DNA from: Arachnia propionica
Lineage (GTDB): Bacteria > Actinomycetota > Actinomycetes > Propionibacteriales > Propionibacteriaceae
Direction: 5' to 3'
Length of the DNA stretch: 64,000 nt
NCBI RefSeq assembly: GCF_003859805.1
Contig: NZ_RQZG01000001.1
Location: 310,001-374,000, forward strand
Shown here: one piece after another, positions 1 through 8,573 of the stretch
Position numbering within the stretch: the first letter of the stretch is position 1
How the letters are laid out: the number at the start of each line of letters is the position of its first letter
Position numbers and translations under genes: made by a program
Notes under the pieces: model-generated
The model's database searches: none
Seen by the model: the letters and a program-made list of their open reading frames with translations, nothing else
Told to the model about the DNA's origin: nothing

Positions 1-63
1 GAGGAAGAGTTGCATCGTGTACCCCTCCACCAGGAAATCGAGATGGGCCTTCCTGCTGTCCAT
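1..63 (-). CDS. Partial protein with N-terminal VEGxT motif, possible TOPRIM/DUF4276-like partner of the upstream ATPase
   Basis: Only the first 21 residues lie in the window; the frame stays open to the left edge. It starts with ATG three bases after the stop of the AAA ATPase gene, so the two are very probably one transcription unit. The visible part reads DFLVEGYT at about residues 9-16. A hydrophobic strand followed by VEGxT is how many TOPRIM-like DUF4276 or RloB-type nuclease partners of AAA ATPases begin. That assignment rests on one short motif plus gene context and is inference. It could equally be an unrelated protein. Confidence 0.45.
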   Translation of the reverse strand, partial: MDSRKAHLDFLVEGYTMQLFL

Positions 64-66
64 CCG

Positions 67-1236
67 TCACACCAATCCCGGATCAGCCAAGCGGAGGTAA
101 CCCTCCGCCCACAGCTCGGACAGCGACGCCCCGGTCTCCAGCATCTTCATGACCCGCTCGTCGTCCGAGACCCGGTGGACGTGGGCATAGCCCTGGTCGT
201 CGCGGGAGATGGTACGAACCTCCTGGGGCCTCACCGCTGACAGGAAATCACGGGAGTGGGTGGTGACCAGCACCTGGGAATGCGCGGACAGTTGCCGGAA
301 ATCCTCCACCAATGCCGGGATCAGTCGAGGGTGCAGTTGGTTCTCCGGCTCCTCGACACCGATCACCGTCGGAGGATTCGGGTCATGGAGCATGGTGAGG
401 TAGGCGAGCAGCTTCAGTGTGCCATCGCTGGTGAACCGGTCCAGCACCGGATCGTCGAAGGGACGATCCTTGAGTCGCAACAGCAGCCTGCCATCCTCGA
501 GCAGCTTGGGGCGGATGCTCTCCAACTGAGGCACGCGCGTACCAAGGGCCGTGAAAACCTGCTCCAGGGCATCAGGGTGTTGCTCCTGCAGGTACTGCAC
601 CACATTGGCCAGGTTGTCCCCGGTCTGACTGAGCCGGGGCTCGGGGCGACCGGTCGGAGTGGTGCGGGTGTTGTCCGCGCTCAGGTAGGACAGGTACCAG
701 CCCTGGATGAAGTGGCGCAATGCCTGCACCCGTTGATGGCGCTGCATCTGGCCGAGAGCAGAGACCGCCAACAAATCGGGGGAATCCATCGTCTCGTCCT
801 CATAGGCCTGGGTCTGCTCGTTGTACACCTTGCCCTGGCCATGCTTGAACACGAGGATGCCTCGGGGACGGCCCTGGGCCGGGGCGGTGGTCCAGCGCAG
901 TTCCTCACGCTCCACCACCGGCAGACCGTGCTCCTCCCCCACTGCCAGTTGGTATGTGGTCCGGCGTGGTCTGCCGTTGATCTCCACCGTGTACGTCAGC
1001 TCGAACTCGACGGGACCTTCGCTGCCTCGGCTGCGAATGGCGGCCATCCGGTTGCGGCGATCCCAGGCTGATCGAAGCCCGAGGGTGAAGGCCTCGTGCA
1101 GGAAGGCGAAGGCGTCGAAGACGGTGGACTTGCCACTCCCGTTCGCCCCGACCAGCACGGTCAGCGGGGTCAGGTTGTCGAGGCGGACATCACGCAGCAC
1201 CCGGTAGTTCCTGATGCGGAAACTCACGATCTTCAC
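67..1236 (-). CDS. AAA family ATPase (RecF/OLD-like, SMC-type nucleotide-binding fold)
   Basis: A 389-residue ATPase with a Walker A at about residues 30-38 (GANGSGKST), an acidic Walker B region [11 protein letters not shown] near 295-305 and a VTTHS histidine loop near 325. The N-terminal [12 protein letters not shown] is typical of RecF/OLD-type AAA_21/AAA_15 ATPases. There is no obvious nuclease domain of its own; one may be supplied by the next gene. The GTG start overlaps the carA stop as GTGA, so translation is probably coupled to carA. Such ATPase plus VEGxT pairs often belong to defence or DNA-processing systems, but the function here is inferred. It is not a nucleotide-metabolism gene despite following carA. 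Confidence 0.85.
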   Translation of the reverse strand: MKIVSFRIRNYRVLRDVRLDNLTPLTVLVGANGSGKSTVFDAFAFLHEAFTLGLRSAWDRRNRMAAIRSRGSEGPVEFELTYTVEINGRPRRTTYQLAVGEEHGLPVVEREELRWTTAPAQGRPRGILVFKHGQGKVYNEQTQAYEDETMDSPDLLAVSALGQMQRHQRVQALRHFIQGWYLSYLSADNTRTTPTGRPEPRLSQTGDNLANVVQYLQEQHPDALEQVFTALGTRVPQLESIRPKLLEDGRLLLRLKDRPFDDPVLDRFTSDGTLKLLAYLTMLHDPNPPTVIGVEEPENQLHPRLIPALVEDFRQLSAHSQVLVTTHSRDFLSAVRPQEVRTISRDDQGYAHVHRVSDDERVMKMLETGASLSELWAEGYLRLADPGLV

Positions 1237-2351
1237 GTCCGTGCCTCCATCAGGGTGGCGAAGCGGTCGAACAGGTGGTTGGCGTCGTGGGGCCCGGCGG
1301 CGGCCTCCGGGTGGTACTGCACCGAGAAGGCGACCAGGCGACCATCGCGTTCCAGCTCCAGTCCCTCGACCACCTGGTCGTTGAGACCGAGGTGGGAGAC
1401 CCGGGCCGTCCCGAACTCGGTCCGGGTTCCCTGCTCCAGCGGCGCATCGACGGCGAAGCCGTGGTTCTGGGCGGTGATCTCCACCCTACCGGTGCTGCGG
1501 TCCAGCACCGGCTGGTTGATGCCACGGTGACCGAATTTCAGCTTGAAGGTGCCAAAGCCCAGGGCCCGCCCGAAGAGCTGGTTGCCGAAGCAGATCCCGA
1601 AGTAGGGCATCCCGGCCTCCAGGACCTGGCGCAGCACCTCGACCTGATGGTCCGCCGTCGCCGGGTCCCCCGGGCCGTTGCTGAAGAACACGCCATCGGG
1701 GGAGACGGCCCGGATGTCCTCGAAGGTCGCGGTCGCGGGCAGCACATGGACCTCCATCCCCCGCTCGGCCATCTGCTTCGGGGTCATGGTCTTGATGCCC
1801 AGATCCAGGGCGGCGACGGTGAACCGTTTCTCCCCCACCGCGGGAACCACGTAGGACTGCTCGGTGGAGACCCTCGCGCACAGGTCCGCCCCGCTCATGG
1901 CGGGCTGCTGCAGCACCCGGGCCAGCAGCCGCTGCGGGTCCTGCTCGATCGTCGAGATGCCGACCCGCATGGCACCGAGGCTACGGATGTGCCGGGTCAG
2001 CGCACGGGTGTCGATGCCACAGATCCCGACGATCCCCTGACGGGCCAGTTCGGCATCCAGGCTTCGATTGCTGCGCCAGTTGGAGGGGCGGGGCGACGGG
2101 TCGCGCACGACGTAGCCCGCCACGTGGATCCGCGTGGACTCGTCGTCCTCGTCGTTCCAGCCGGTGTTGCCGACGTGGGGGGCGGTGGCGAGCACCACCT
2201 GACCGTGGTAGCTCGGGTCCGTGAGGGTCTCCTGGTAGCCGGACATCCCGGTGGAGAACACCAGTTCCCCGAAGGTCTCCCCCGCCGCGCCGAATGATCT
2301 GCCGACGAAACAACGCCCGTCCTCGAGAACCAACAGTGCTGAGGTGTCCAT
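1233..2351 (-). CDS. carA: Carbamoyl-phosphate synthase small subunit (glutaminase)
   Basis: This glutamine amidotransferase chain hydrolyses glutamine and passes ammonia to CarB for carbamoyl phosphate, feeding pyrimidine and arginine synthesis. The N-terminal domain carries [14 protein letters not shown]. The class I glutaminase domain has its nucleophile in GICFGNQ (Cys about 254), and the His-Glu pair lies in QYHPE near residue 347. At 372 aa the length is normal. It lies 18 nt after nusB and overlaps the following ATPase gene by 4 nt. carB is not the next gene, which is unusual, because carA and carB are normally adjacent. Confidence 0.96.
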   Translation of the reverse strand: MDTSALLVLEDGRCFVGRSFGAAGETFGELVFSTGMSGYQETLTDPSYHGQVVLATAPHVGNTGWNDEDDESTRIHVAGYVVRDPSPRPSNWRSNRSLDAELARQGIVGICGIDTRALTRHIRSLGAMRVGISTIEQDPQRLLARVLQQPAMSGADLCARVSTEQSYVVPAVGEKRFTVAALDLGIKTMTPKQMAERGMEVHVLPATATFEDIRAVSPDGVFFSNGPGDPATADHQVEVLRQVLEAGMPYFGICFGNQLFGRALGFGTFKLKFGHRGINQPVLDRSTGRVEITAQNHGFAVDAPLEQGTRTEFGTARVSHLGLNDQVVEGLELERDGRLVAFSVQYHPEAAAGPHDANHLFDRFATLMEART

Positions 2352-2369
2352 GGGCGCTCCTTCGAAGGG

Positions 2370-2792
2370 TCAGATGTGGGGCCTCGTGTTCGCGGCCTTG
2401 CTCAACAAGCCGTTGAGGAAGCCGGGTGAGTCATCGGTGGAGAGGTCGCTGGCCAGCTTGACCGCCTCGGCGATGACGACAGGGGTGGGGGTGTCGGTGT
2501 GGTCCAGTTCGAAGACCGCGATGCGGGCGATGTTGCGATCCACCGCGGGCATCCGGTCCAGGGTCCACGACGAGTCGAGCGACTCCGCGATCCGTCGGTC
2601 GATCTGCTCGCCGTGCTCGGCGATGCCGTGGACGAGGGTGGCGGTGAGGTCGCGGATGGTGACACCCGCGACATCCCTCACCTCGATGAAGGTCTCGACG
2701 ATACCCCGGCCCCGCAGCTCGGCGGAGAACAGGATGTCCAGGGCCCCTCGCCGAGCCTCCGTCCTGGGGCCGTGGCGGCCAGACTCAGCCAT
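2370..2792 (-). CDS. nusB: Transcription antitermination factor NusB
   Basis: A 140-residue all-helical NusB-family protein that, with NusE, binds boxA RNA and promotes antitermination of rRNA transcription. The family pattern is clear: [19 protein letters not shown] at the N terminus, a central [13 protein letters not shown] segment, and the C-terminal [27 protein letters not shown]. It overlaps the end of efp by 8 nt and precedes carA by 18 nt. The efp-nusB order is usual for actinobacteria. Confidence 0.95.
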   Translation of the reverse strand: MAESGRHGPRTEARRGALDILFSAELRGRGIVETFIEVRDVAGVTIRDLTATLVHGIAEHGEQIDRRIAESLDSSWTLDRMPAVDRNIARIAVFELDHTDTPTPVVIAEAVKLASDLSTDDSPGFLNGLLSKAANTRPHI

Positions 2793-3348
2793 TCACCCGG
2801 GAGATGTAGGAACCGTCACGGGTGTCCACCTTGACCTTCTCGCCGGTGGTGATGAACAGCGGGACCTGGATCTCCTTGCCGGTCTCCAGGGTGGCGGGCT
2901 TGGTGCCGCCGGTGGAACGGTCGCCCTGCAGGCCGGGCTCGGTGTAGGTGATCTCCAGCTCGACGCTGGCTGGCATCTCCACGAACAGCGGGATGCCCTC
3001 GTGCATCGCGATGGTCGCCACCTGGTTCTCCAGGAGGTAGTCCTTGGCCTCCCCCAGCACGTCGGGGGCGATGTTGATCTGGTCGAAGGTGGTGTTGTCC
3101 ATGAAGACGTAGTCCTCACCGTCGAGGTACAGGTACTGCATGTCCCTGCGGTCGATGGTGGCGGTGTCCACCTTCGTGTCGGAGTTGAAGGTCTTGTCGA
3201 TGATCTTGCCGGTGAGCACGTGCTTCAGCTTCGAGCGCACGACCGTGTTGCCCTTGCCCGGCTTGTGGTGCTGGAACCACTGCACCTGCCAGAGCTGACC
3301 GTCCAGGTCGAGCACCATGCCGTTCTTCAGATCATTGGTGGATACCAC
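2785..3348 (-). CDS. efp: Translation elongation factor P
   Basis: EF-P rescues ribosomes stalled at polyproline stretches. The 187-residue protein has the three-barrel family sequence, from [18 protein letters not shown] at the start to [12 protein letters not shown] at the end. The loop that contacts the peptidyl-transferase centre reads KPGKGN at about residues 30-35. It uses a GTG start with an AAAGG ribosome site about 8 nt upstream. It sits between aroB and nusB. Several proline-rich proteins in this window, such as the one at 53481-54623, are plausible EF-P-dependent clients. Confidence 0.96.
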   Translation of the reverse strand: MVSTNDLKNGMVLDLDGQLWQVQWFQHHKPGKGNTVVRSKLKHVLTGKIIDKTFNSDTKVDTATIDRRDMQYLYLDGEDYVFMDNTTFDQINIAPDVLGEAKDYLLENQVATIAMHEGIPLFVEMPASVELEITYTEPGLQGDRSTGGTKPATLETGKEIQVPLFITTGEKVKVDTRDGSYISRVNG

Positions 3349-3390
3349 GCCCGTTGCCTTTCATCCGCTTGCGGGGGCCGTCGCCGAATC

Positions 3391-4485
3391 TTACCCGTCA
3401 GTCACCGCTTCTCGAAAAACCGCTGTCCACGCCCGGGAGAGTTCCTGCTCGTCAGGGGCCTCGAGGATCACCGGGCTGCCCTGCTCCCTGAGCCCGACCA
3501 GTCGCAGCGTCGTACCACGCGACTTCTTGTCGAGGCTCATCAGGGCCCGAAGCTCCTGCCAGGCCTGCTCCGGGTACGAGATGGGCAGCCCCAGCCCTGC
3601 CAGCAACCGCGAGTGGTCGTTGACGCACCGTTTCGACAGCCCGAGCAACCGGCGCGAGACCTCGGCCATGAAGACCATGCCGACGGCGATCGCCTCACCG
3701 TGGCGCCAGGAGAAGTTCTCACGTGCCTCGACGGCATGTCCCAGGGTGTGACCGTAGTTGAGGGCCTCACGGCCCACCGCGTCCCCCACCGAGGTGCGCT
3801 CGGTCAGGTCCCGGCTGACCACCTCGGCCTTGACGGCCACCGCCCGTCCCACGAGTTCGGCGAAGGTGGCCGAGGTCACGTCGAGGGCTCCTGGCAGGTC
3901 GTCGTCGAGCAGCTGGAGGATGCGCGCATCCCGGATGAAACCGCACTTGACCACCTCGGCCAGTCCTGAACGGACCTCCACCTCAGGGAGACCGGTCAGC
4001 AGGTCCAGGTCGCACAGCACGGCCACAGGCTCGTGGAAGGCCCCGACCAGGTTCTTGCCGGTCGGCAGGTTGATCCCGGTCTTGCCGCCCACCGCGGCGT
4101 CCACCATGCCGAGCACCGAGGTGGGGATGCTGATGAAACCGACCCCGCGCAACCAGCTGGCCGCGACGAACCCCGCCAGGTCCGTGGTCGTGCCGCCGCC
4201 GAGACCGATCACGAGATCACTGCGGGTGAACCCGGCCCCGGCGAGTGCCTCCCAGCACCGGGTGAGCACCTCAGGGGTCTTGGCCGCCTCGGAGTCGGGT
4301 ACCGGGATCAGGGTGACCTGCCGGTCGCCGCACCGGACCGCCACCAGCCCGGCCTGCCCGGCGAGTGTCTCCGGGACGATGATCGCGATGCGGGTGGCCG
4401 ACCCCAGCACCCCTGGCAGCTCGGCCAGGGCACCATGGTCGATCACCACGTCATAGGGAACTGCTGCCGTCACGCCGATCCTCAT
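3391..4485 (-). CDS. aroB: 3-dehydroquinate synthase
   Basis: AroB converts DAHP to 3-dehydroquinate, the second step of the shikimate pathway, using NAD and a divalent metal. The NAD-binding stretch GLGGGTTTDLAGFVAA and the PTSVLGMVDAAVGGKTGIN segment are diagnostic. Metal-ligand regions are visible in GLAEVVKCGFI, NYGHTLGHAVEA and WRHGEAIAVGM. Length 364 aa is normal. The ATG start overlaps the aroK stop by 4 nt. The order aroE-aroC-aroK-aroB-efp is the actinobacterial arrangement, although here 42 nt separate aroB from efp. Confidence 0.97.
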   Translation of the reverse strand: MRIGVTAAVPYDVVIDHGALAELPGVLGSATRIAIIVPETLAGQAGLVAVRCGDRQVTLIPVPDSEAAKTPEVLTRCWEALAGAGFTRSDLVIGLGGGTTTDLAGFVAASWLRGVGFISIPTSVLGMVDAAVGGKTGINLPTGKNLVGAFHEPVAVLCDLDLLTGLPEVEVRSGLAEVVKCGFIRDARILQLLDDDLPGALDVTSATFAELVGRAVAVKAEVVSRDLTERTSVGDAVGREALNYGHTLGHAVEARENFSWRHGEAIAVGMVFMAEVSRRLLGLSKRCVNDHSRLLAGLGLPISYPEQAWQELRALMSLDKKSRGTTLRLVGLREQGSPVILEAPDEQELSRAWTAVFREAVTDG

Positions 4486-4979
4486 GTCACCATCCTGGTT
4501 GATGCGAGTTCTGCTGCGATGTCATCGATGGATCGGCCATCGGTGTCCACCCGGGTACCTGCCAGCTCCTGGTAGAACGGGGTGCGTTCACGCAGCTGTT
4601 CGATGAGCCGTGCCCGGATGTTGCCGAGCAGCAGCGGGCGGGCGGTGTTCAACCCCACCCTGCGGGCCGCCACCGGGGCCGAGACCTCCAGCCAGATGAC
4701 GTCGTGCCCCGCCAGGGCCTGCCGGATCGTCGGGTTGACAACGGCGCCACCCCCCAGGGCGATCACTCCCCCGCTCCCGAGCAGTTCCAGACTCGCGGAC
4801 TCCTCGAGGGTGCGGAAGTGTTCCTCCCCCTCGTCGGTGAAGATCTCCGCGACCGGTTTCCCGACCACCTGCTCGATCCTCGTGTCCACATCCACGAAGG
4901 CCGTTCCCAACCGGTTCGCGAGTTCGACACCGACGCTGGTCTTGCCCGCGCCGGGGGCACCGATCAGGACGATGCTCAC
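4482..4979 (-). CDS. aroK: Shikimate kinase
   Basis: Phosphorylates shikimate with ATP. The P-loop [11 protein letters not shown] is at about residues 7-17. The shikimate-binding FVDVDTRIE follows near 30, and ALGGGAVV near 74-81 forms the conserved glycine motif. The lid arginine region is [10 protein letters not shown]. At 165 aa the length is standard. It uses a GTG start that overlaps the aroC stop (GTGA) and itself overlaps aroB by 4 nt, so the three genes are translationally coupled. Confidence 0.96.
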   Translation of the reverse strand: MSIVLIGAPGAGKTSVGVELANRLGTAFVDVDTRIEQVVGKPVAEIFTDEGEEHFRTLEESASLELLGSGGVIALGGGAVVNPTIRQALAGHDVIWLEVSAPVAARRVGLNTARPLLLGNIRARLIEQLRERTPFYQELAGTRVDTDGRSIDDIAAELASTRMVT

Positions 4980-6172
4980 GAGTGCACCTCGAGGCCACGC
5001 AGCTCCAGGTCCGCGAGGTAGGCGTCACGGTTCCGGCGGGTCTCGGTGACGGAGTCTCCCCCGAATTTCTCCAGCACCAGTTCCGCCAGCACCAGGGCGG
5101 TCATGGCCTCGGCGACCACTCCCGCCGCGGGCACGGCACACACGTCGGAACGCTGGTGGTGCGCGGTCGCGGCCTCCCCGGTGCTGACATCCAGGGTCCG
5201 CAGCGCCCGCGGCACCGTCGCGATGGGCTTCATCGCGGCACGCACCCGCAGCACCTCACCGGTGGACATGCCACCCTCGACGCCTCCGGCATGGTGGGTG
5301 GCCCGGATGATGCCACGCTCACCGGGCAGGATCTCGTCGTGGGCGGCGGAGCCACGACGCCGGGCCAGGTCGAAGCCATCACCGAACTCCACCCCCTTGA
5401 TGGCCTGGATCCCCATGAGCGCCCCGGCCAGGCGCGAGTCCAGACGGCGATCCCCCTGGATGTGGGAGCCGAGCCCGGGCGGCAGCCCCCACACCACGAC
5501 CTCGACCACCCCACCCAGGGTGTCCCCCTCGCGGCGGCAGGCCTCCACCTCGGCGGCCATGGCCGCTGCGGCCTCCGGGTCGAGGCACCGGGTGGGGTCC
5601 GCATCGATGGCGGAGAGATCCTCCCACCGGGGAGGCGGCCCCGGCCGGGCCGCGACGGGGCCCAGCTCGACGACGTGGCTCAGGATCTCCACGTCGCAGG
5701 CCTGCCTCAGGAAGGCTGCTGCAACAGTTCCGAGCGCCACCCGTGCCGCGGTCTCACGTGCCGATGCACGCTCCAGGATCGGGCGGGCCTCGTCGAAGTC
5801 GTACTTCTGCATCCCGGCCAGGTCGGCGTGTCCGGGCCGAGGCCGGGTGAGCTTCGCGTTGCGGGCCTGCTCGATCAACACCTCAGCGGGGACCTCACCG
5901 GGGGCCATGACGGTCTCCCACTTCGGCCACTCGGTGTTGCCGACCATGATCGCGACGGGGGACCCGAGGGTCTCGCCGTGTCGGAACCCGCCGAGCACCG
6001 TCACCTCATCCGCCTCGAACCTCATGCGGGCTCCACGACCCACTCCCAGCCGTCGACGCGCCAGGGCGGCGGAGATCTCCGGCTCACCGACGCGCACGTG
6101 CGCGGGGATGCCTTCCATCGTGGCGATCAGGGCTTGGCCGTGGGACTCCCCAGCGGTGAGGTAACGCAGCAT
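4976..6172 (-). CDS. aroC: Chorismate synthase
   Basis: Catalyses the FMN-dependent elimination that yields chorismate, the precursor of the three aromatic amino acids, including the tryptophan made by the trp genes later in this window. Family signatures are [16 protein letters not shown] at the N terminus, [29 protein letters not shown], and [22 protein letters not shown]. At 398 aa it is full length. The ATG is preceded by a CACAAT hexamer six bases upstream rather than a good ribosome site, so a leaderless transcript starting here is possible besides readthrough from aroE. Confidence 0.97.
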   Translation of the reverse strand: MLRYLTAGESHGQALIATMEGIPAHVRVGEPEISAALARRRLGVGRGARMRFEADEVTVLGGFRHGETLGSPVAIMVGNTEWPKWETVMAPGEVPAEVLIEQARNAKLTRPRPGHADLAGMQKYDFDEARPILERASARETAARVALGTVAAAFLRQACDVEILSHVVELGPVAARPGPPPRWEDLSAIDADPTRCLDPEAAAAMAAEVEACRREGDTLGGVVEVVVWGLPPGLGSHIQGDRRLDSRLAGALMGIQAIKGVEFGDGFDLARRRGSAAHDEILPGERGIIRATHHAGGVEGGMSTGEVLRVRAAMKPIATVPRALRTLDVSTGEAATAHHQRSDVCAVPAAGVVAEAMTALVLAELVLEKFGGDSVTETRRNRDAYLADLELRGLEVHS

Positions 6173-6178
6173 TGGGCC

Positions 6179-6184
6179 ATTGTG
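6179..6184 (-). promoter_or_regulatory. Putative -10 element (CACAAT) for aroC
   Basis: CACAAT lies six bases before the aroC ATG and directly after the aroE stop. The surrounding 12-mer GACACAATGGCC is repeated exactly in front of hisI (59807-59818). Spacing fits a transcript beginning at or next to the start codon. No convincing -35 was seen; assignment is by pattern only. Confidence 0.35.
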
Positions 6185-6991
6185 TCAGGCCCGGGCACGC
6201 CGCTCGCACTCCGTCTGCGCGGCGGACAGGGCGAGGTCGAAGTCCAGGGGATGTCCGGTCAGCAGTTGGAACTGGTCGACGGCCTGTCCTGCCAACAGCT
6301 CCAACCCGGTGATGACGAGCTGTCCCGGGAGTGCCGCGGCGGCCAGTGGTGTGGGCCAGGGATCGTAGACCGCGTCGAAGAGCACCTCGGCCCTGGCCGC
6401 CCAGTGCGCGGCGCGAGGCGTCGTCGCATCGGCGGGCACGGTGCTGGCGACCAGGTCCACGGGCCGGAAGGTCTCATCCATCGGGATCACGGTGGTGTCG
6501 ACGCCGAGGGCCAGTCCCAGATCGAGGACCCCGGTGGCCCGACCCGGGTCGCGGGCCAGCACGCTGACCTGCCGGACCGAGAGGCCTGCCAGGGCCACGA
6601 GCAGGGAACGGGCCGTCGCGCCGTTGCCGATGATGGCAGCGGTCCCCACTCCCGTGACCCCTCGACGGCGGCATGCCCGGACGAACCCGGGGACATCGGT
6701 GTTGAACACCTTCGGGGTGTGTCCGAAGGTGATGGTGTTGCCCCCTCCCACGAGACGGGAGACGGCATCGGGCTCCCCCAACTCCAGCAGGGCCCGCTTG
6801 TGCGGGGCCGTGACGCTGAGTCCCGCCCAGTCACCGTCCTCACGACGTGAGGCCACGAACCAGTCGAGTTCCTCCGGTGTCACCGTGACGGCCCGGTACT
6901 CCCAGTCCAGGCCGTGGACTTGATACCCGGCCCGATGGATGGCGGGTGAGAGGGAATGTGCAGCCGGATCACCGATGACGGCGCAGCGCAT
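6185..6991 (-). CDS. aroE: Shikimate dehydrogenase
   Basis: NADP-linked reduction of 3-dehydroshikimate to shikimate. Substrate-site motifs are HSLSPAIHR near residue 12 and SVTAPHK, which carries the catalytic lysine (family consensus NVTxPHK). VGGGNT follows, then the glycine-rich dinucleotide turn IGNGATARSLL and FDAVYDPWPTPLA. I chose ATG at 6991, giving MRCAVIGDP and 268 aa. An upstream start at 7036 would add 15 atypical residues and overlap mltG. It is the first shikimate gene of the run, following mltG by 14 nt. Confidence 0.93.
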   Translation of the reverse strand: MRCAVIGDPAAHSLSPAIHRAGYQVHGLDWEYRAVTVTPEELDWFVASRREDGDWAGLSVTAPHKRALLELGEPDAVSRLVGGGNTITFGHTPKVFNTDVPGFVRACRRRGVTGVGTAAIIGNGATARSLLVALAGLSVRQVSVLARDPGRATGVLDLGLALGVDTTVIPMDETFRPVDLVASTVPADATTPRAAHWAARAEVLFDAVYDPWPTPLAAAALPGQLVITGLELLAGQAVDQFQLLTGHPLDFDLALSAAQTECERRARA

Positions 6992-7005
6992 CGCGACACC
7001 GTGGT

Positions 7006-8118
7006 TCACTTGCACTTGCCGGGGTTGGCGGAACACCAGGTGCGCAGTTCCTGGACGTTCGCCTCATGTCCTGCGGCATCCACGGCGTACTTGGTCTCCC
7101 CGGTCTCCAGGTTGACGGCGGTGAAGAACAGGTAATCGTGGGTCTCCGGGTGCAGTGCGGCCTTGATCGCCGCCTCGCCGGGGTTGCTGATCGGCCCGGC
7201 GGGCAGACCCTTGTGGAGGTAGGTGTTGTAGGGGGAGTCGGTGGCACGGTCCTCCTCGGTGGTGAAGACCCGTGAGAAGTCCCCGATGGCGTAGTGCACG
7301 GTGGAGTCGAACTGCAGCGGCATGTCGGCCGCCAACCGGTTGTAGACCACCTGGGCGACCCTCGCCCGGTCCTCCGGACGTGCAGCCTCCTTCTCCACCA
7401 GTGAGGCCGTGATGAGCACCTCGTACGGAGTGCGTCCCACCTCTTCCGCGGCGGTCTCCAGGTTGATGGTGCCGGCCACCTTGTTGAACTGTTCGACCTG
7501 CTGCTTGAGCACCGCCAGCGCCTCCACGGGTTCGGCCACCTCGTAGGTGTCAGGGAACAGGAAGCCCTCGGGGTTGCCGTTCGCCCAGGAGGGCAGGCCG
7601 AGCTCCGGGGAACCCAGTGCCTCGCTCAGCTGCTCCTGCGTCAGTCCCAACTCGGTACTCAGTGTCTGCCACTGCTGGACGCGGGCCTGTCCTTCCTTGA
7701 GCTGCACCTTGAGGGCGACCTTGTTGTTGGGGTCCTGGAACAAGTCCAGGGCGGTCTTGGCGGGGATCTCGGTGCGCAGCCGCCACCGTCCGGCCTCGAG
7801 TTTGGCCGTCGGGTTGTTCCGGGCCACCTTGCGGAAGGTCGCAGCCGATTTGATCACCCCGTTCTCCACCAGGATGTTGCCGATGGCCGCCGCGGAGGAA
7901 CCTTGTGGGATGACGATCTCGATCTGCTCGCGGCCTTCCCCGATGAAGTCCTCCTCCGCACGCATCGCCACCCAGGCCTCCTTGGCCTTGGCGTAGACGA
8001 ACCAGCCACCACCCAGCAGGACCACGAGGGAGAGAATGACCGCGAAGGCACTGCGGGCGTGATAGCCGAACTTGCGCCAGTCGAACTTCGCGTCGTTGTC
8101 GACGAATGCGGGACTCAC
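7006..8118 (-). CDS. mltG: Endolytic murein transglycosylase MltG (YceG-like)
   Basis: A membrane-anchored enzyme that cleaves nascent glycan strands and is thought to end peptidoglycan polymerisation. It has a short cytoplasmic N terminus, one transmembrane helix at about residues 24-46, a LysM-like region (IEIVIPQGSSAAAIGNIL) and a YceG catalytic domain. The catalytic glutamate is in ASLVEKEA, followed by RARVAQVVYNRL. The C-terminal half keeps YNTYLHKGLPAGPISNPG. It is 370 aa. It overlaps ruvX by 4 nt. The ruvX-mltG-aroE order is common in actinobacteria. Confidence 0.94.
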   Translation of the reverse strand: MSPAFVDNDAKFDWRKFGYHARSAFAVILSLVVLLGGGWFVYAKAKEAWVAMRAEEDFIGEGREQIEIVIPQGSSAAAIGNILVENGVIKSAATFRKVARNNPTAKLEAGRWRLRTEIPAKTALDLFQDPNNKVALKVQLKEGQARVQQWQTLSTELGLTQEQLSEALGSPELGLPSWANGNPEGFLFPDTYEVAEPVEALAVLKQQVEQFNKVAGTINLETAAEEVGRTPYEVLITASLVEKEAARPEDRARVAQVVYNRLAADMPLQFDSTVHYAIGDFSRVFTTEEDRATDSPYNTYLHKGLPAGPISNPGEAAIKAALHPETHDYLFFTAVNLETGETKYAVDAAGHEANVQELRTWCSANPGKCK

Positions 8119-8573
8119 GATTCCTCCTCATCAAGCCCCCATCCGGCAGGTGAGCCGGTGGTTTCAAGGTCCACAGCACGTTGCAGGATCTCGACGGCCG
8201 CCGCCTGGTCGATCACCGAGCGTTGCCGACGCCTCGAGCGACCGGCACTGCCAAGACTACGTGATGCCCCGGCCGTGCTCAGCCGCTCATCGACGAGCCT
8301 GATCGGTACGCGGGGGACCCGGACCGCGAACCGCCTCACCTGCTCCAGGACGTACTGGGCGGCGATGTCGCGCTCCCCTGCCAGGGTCAGGGGAAGGCCG
8401 ATGTAGACGATGCCCGGCTCGTACTCGGCGACCAACGCGGTGAGCCGGTCGAGCTCCCGTCCGTCGACGGGCACGGTCTCCACCGGATAGGCGAACCGGG
8501 TGCCCCGGTTGCAGGCCGAGACCCCGATGCGGGCCTTGCCCCAGTCGATCCCCAGCCGGGGTCCCTCAGGCAC
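8115..8573 (-). CDS. ruvX: Putative pre-16S rRNA nuclease / Holliday-junction resolvase-like RuvX (YqgF)
   Basis: A 152-residue RNase H-fold protein of the YqgF family, linked to 16S rRNA maturation. Conserved acidic positions are in LGIDWGKARIGV, VDERLST and SVIDQAAAVEIL. GLPLTLAGE matches the family GLP motif. I chose GTG at 8573, directly before PEGPRLGIDWG, which overlaps alaS by 8 nt. A much longer in-frame extension inside alaS looks non-coding. Gene order alaS-ruvX-mltG supports the call. Confidence 0.9.
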   Translation of the reverse strand: MPEGPRLGIDWGKARIGVSACNRGTRFAYPVETVPVDGRELDRLTALVAEYEPGIVYIGLPLTLAGERDIAAQYVLEQVRRFAVRVPRVPIRLVDERLSTAGASRSLGSAGRSRRRQRSVIDQAAAVEILQRAVDLETTGSPAGWGLDEEES

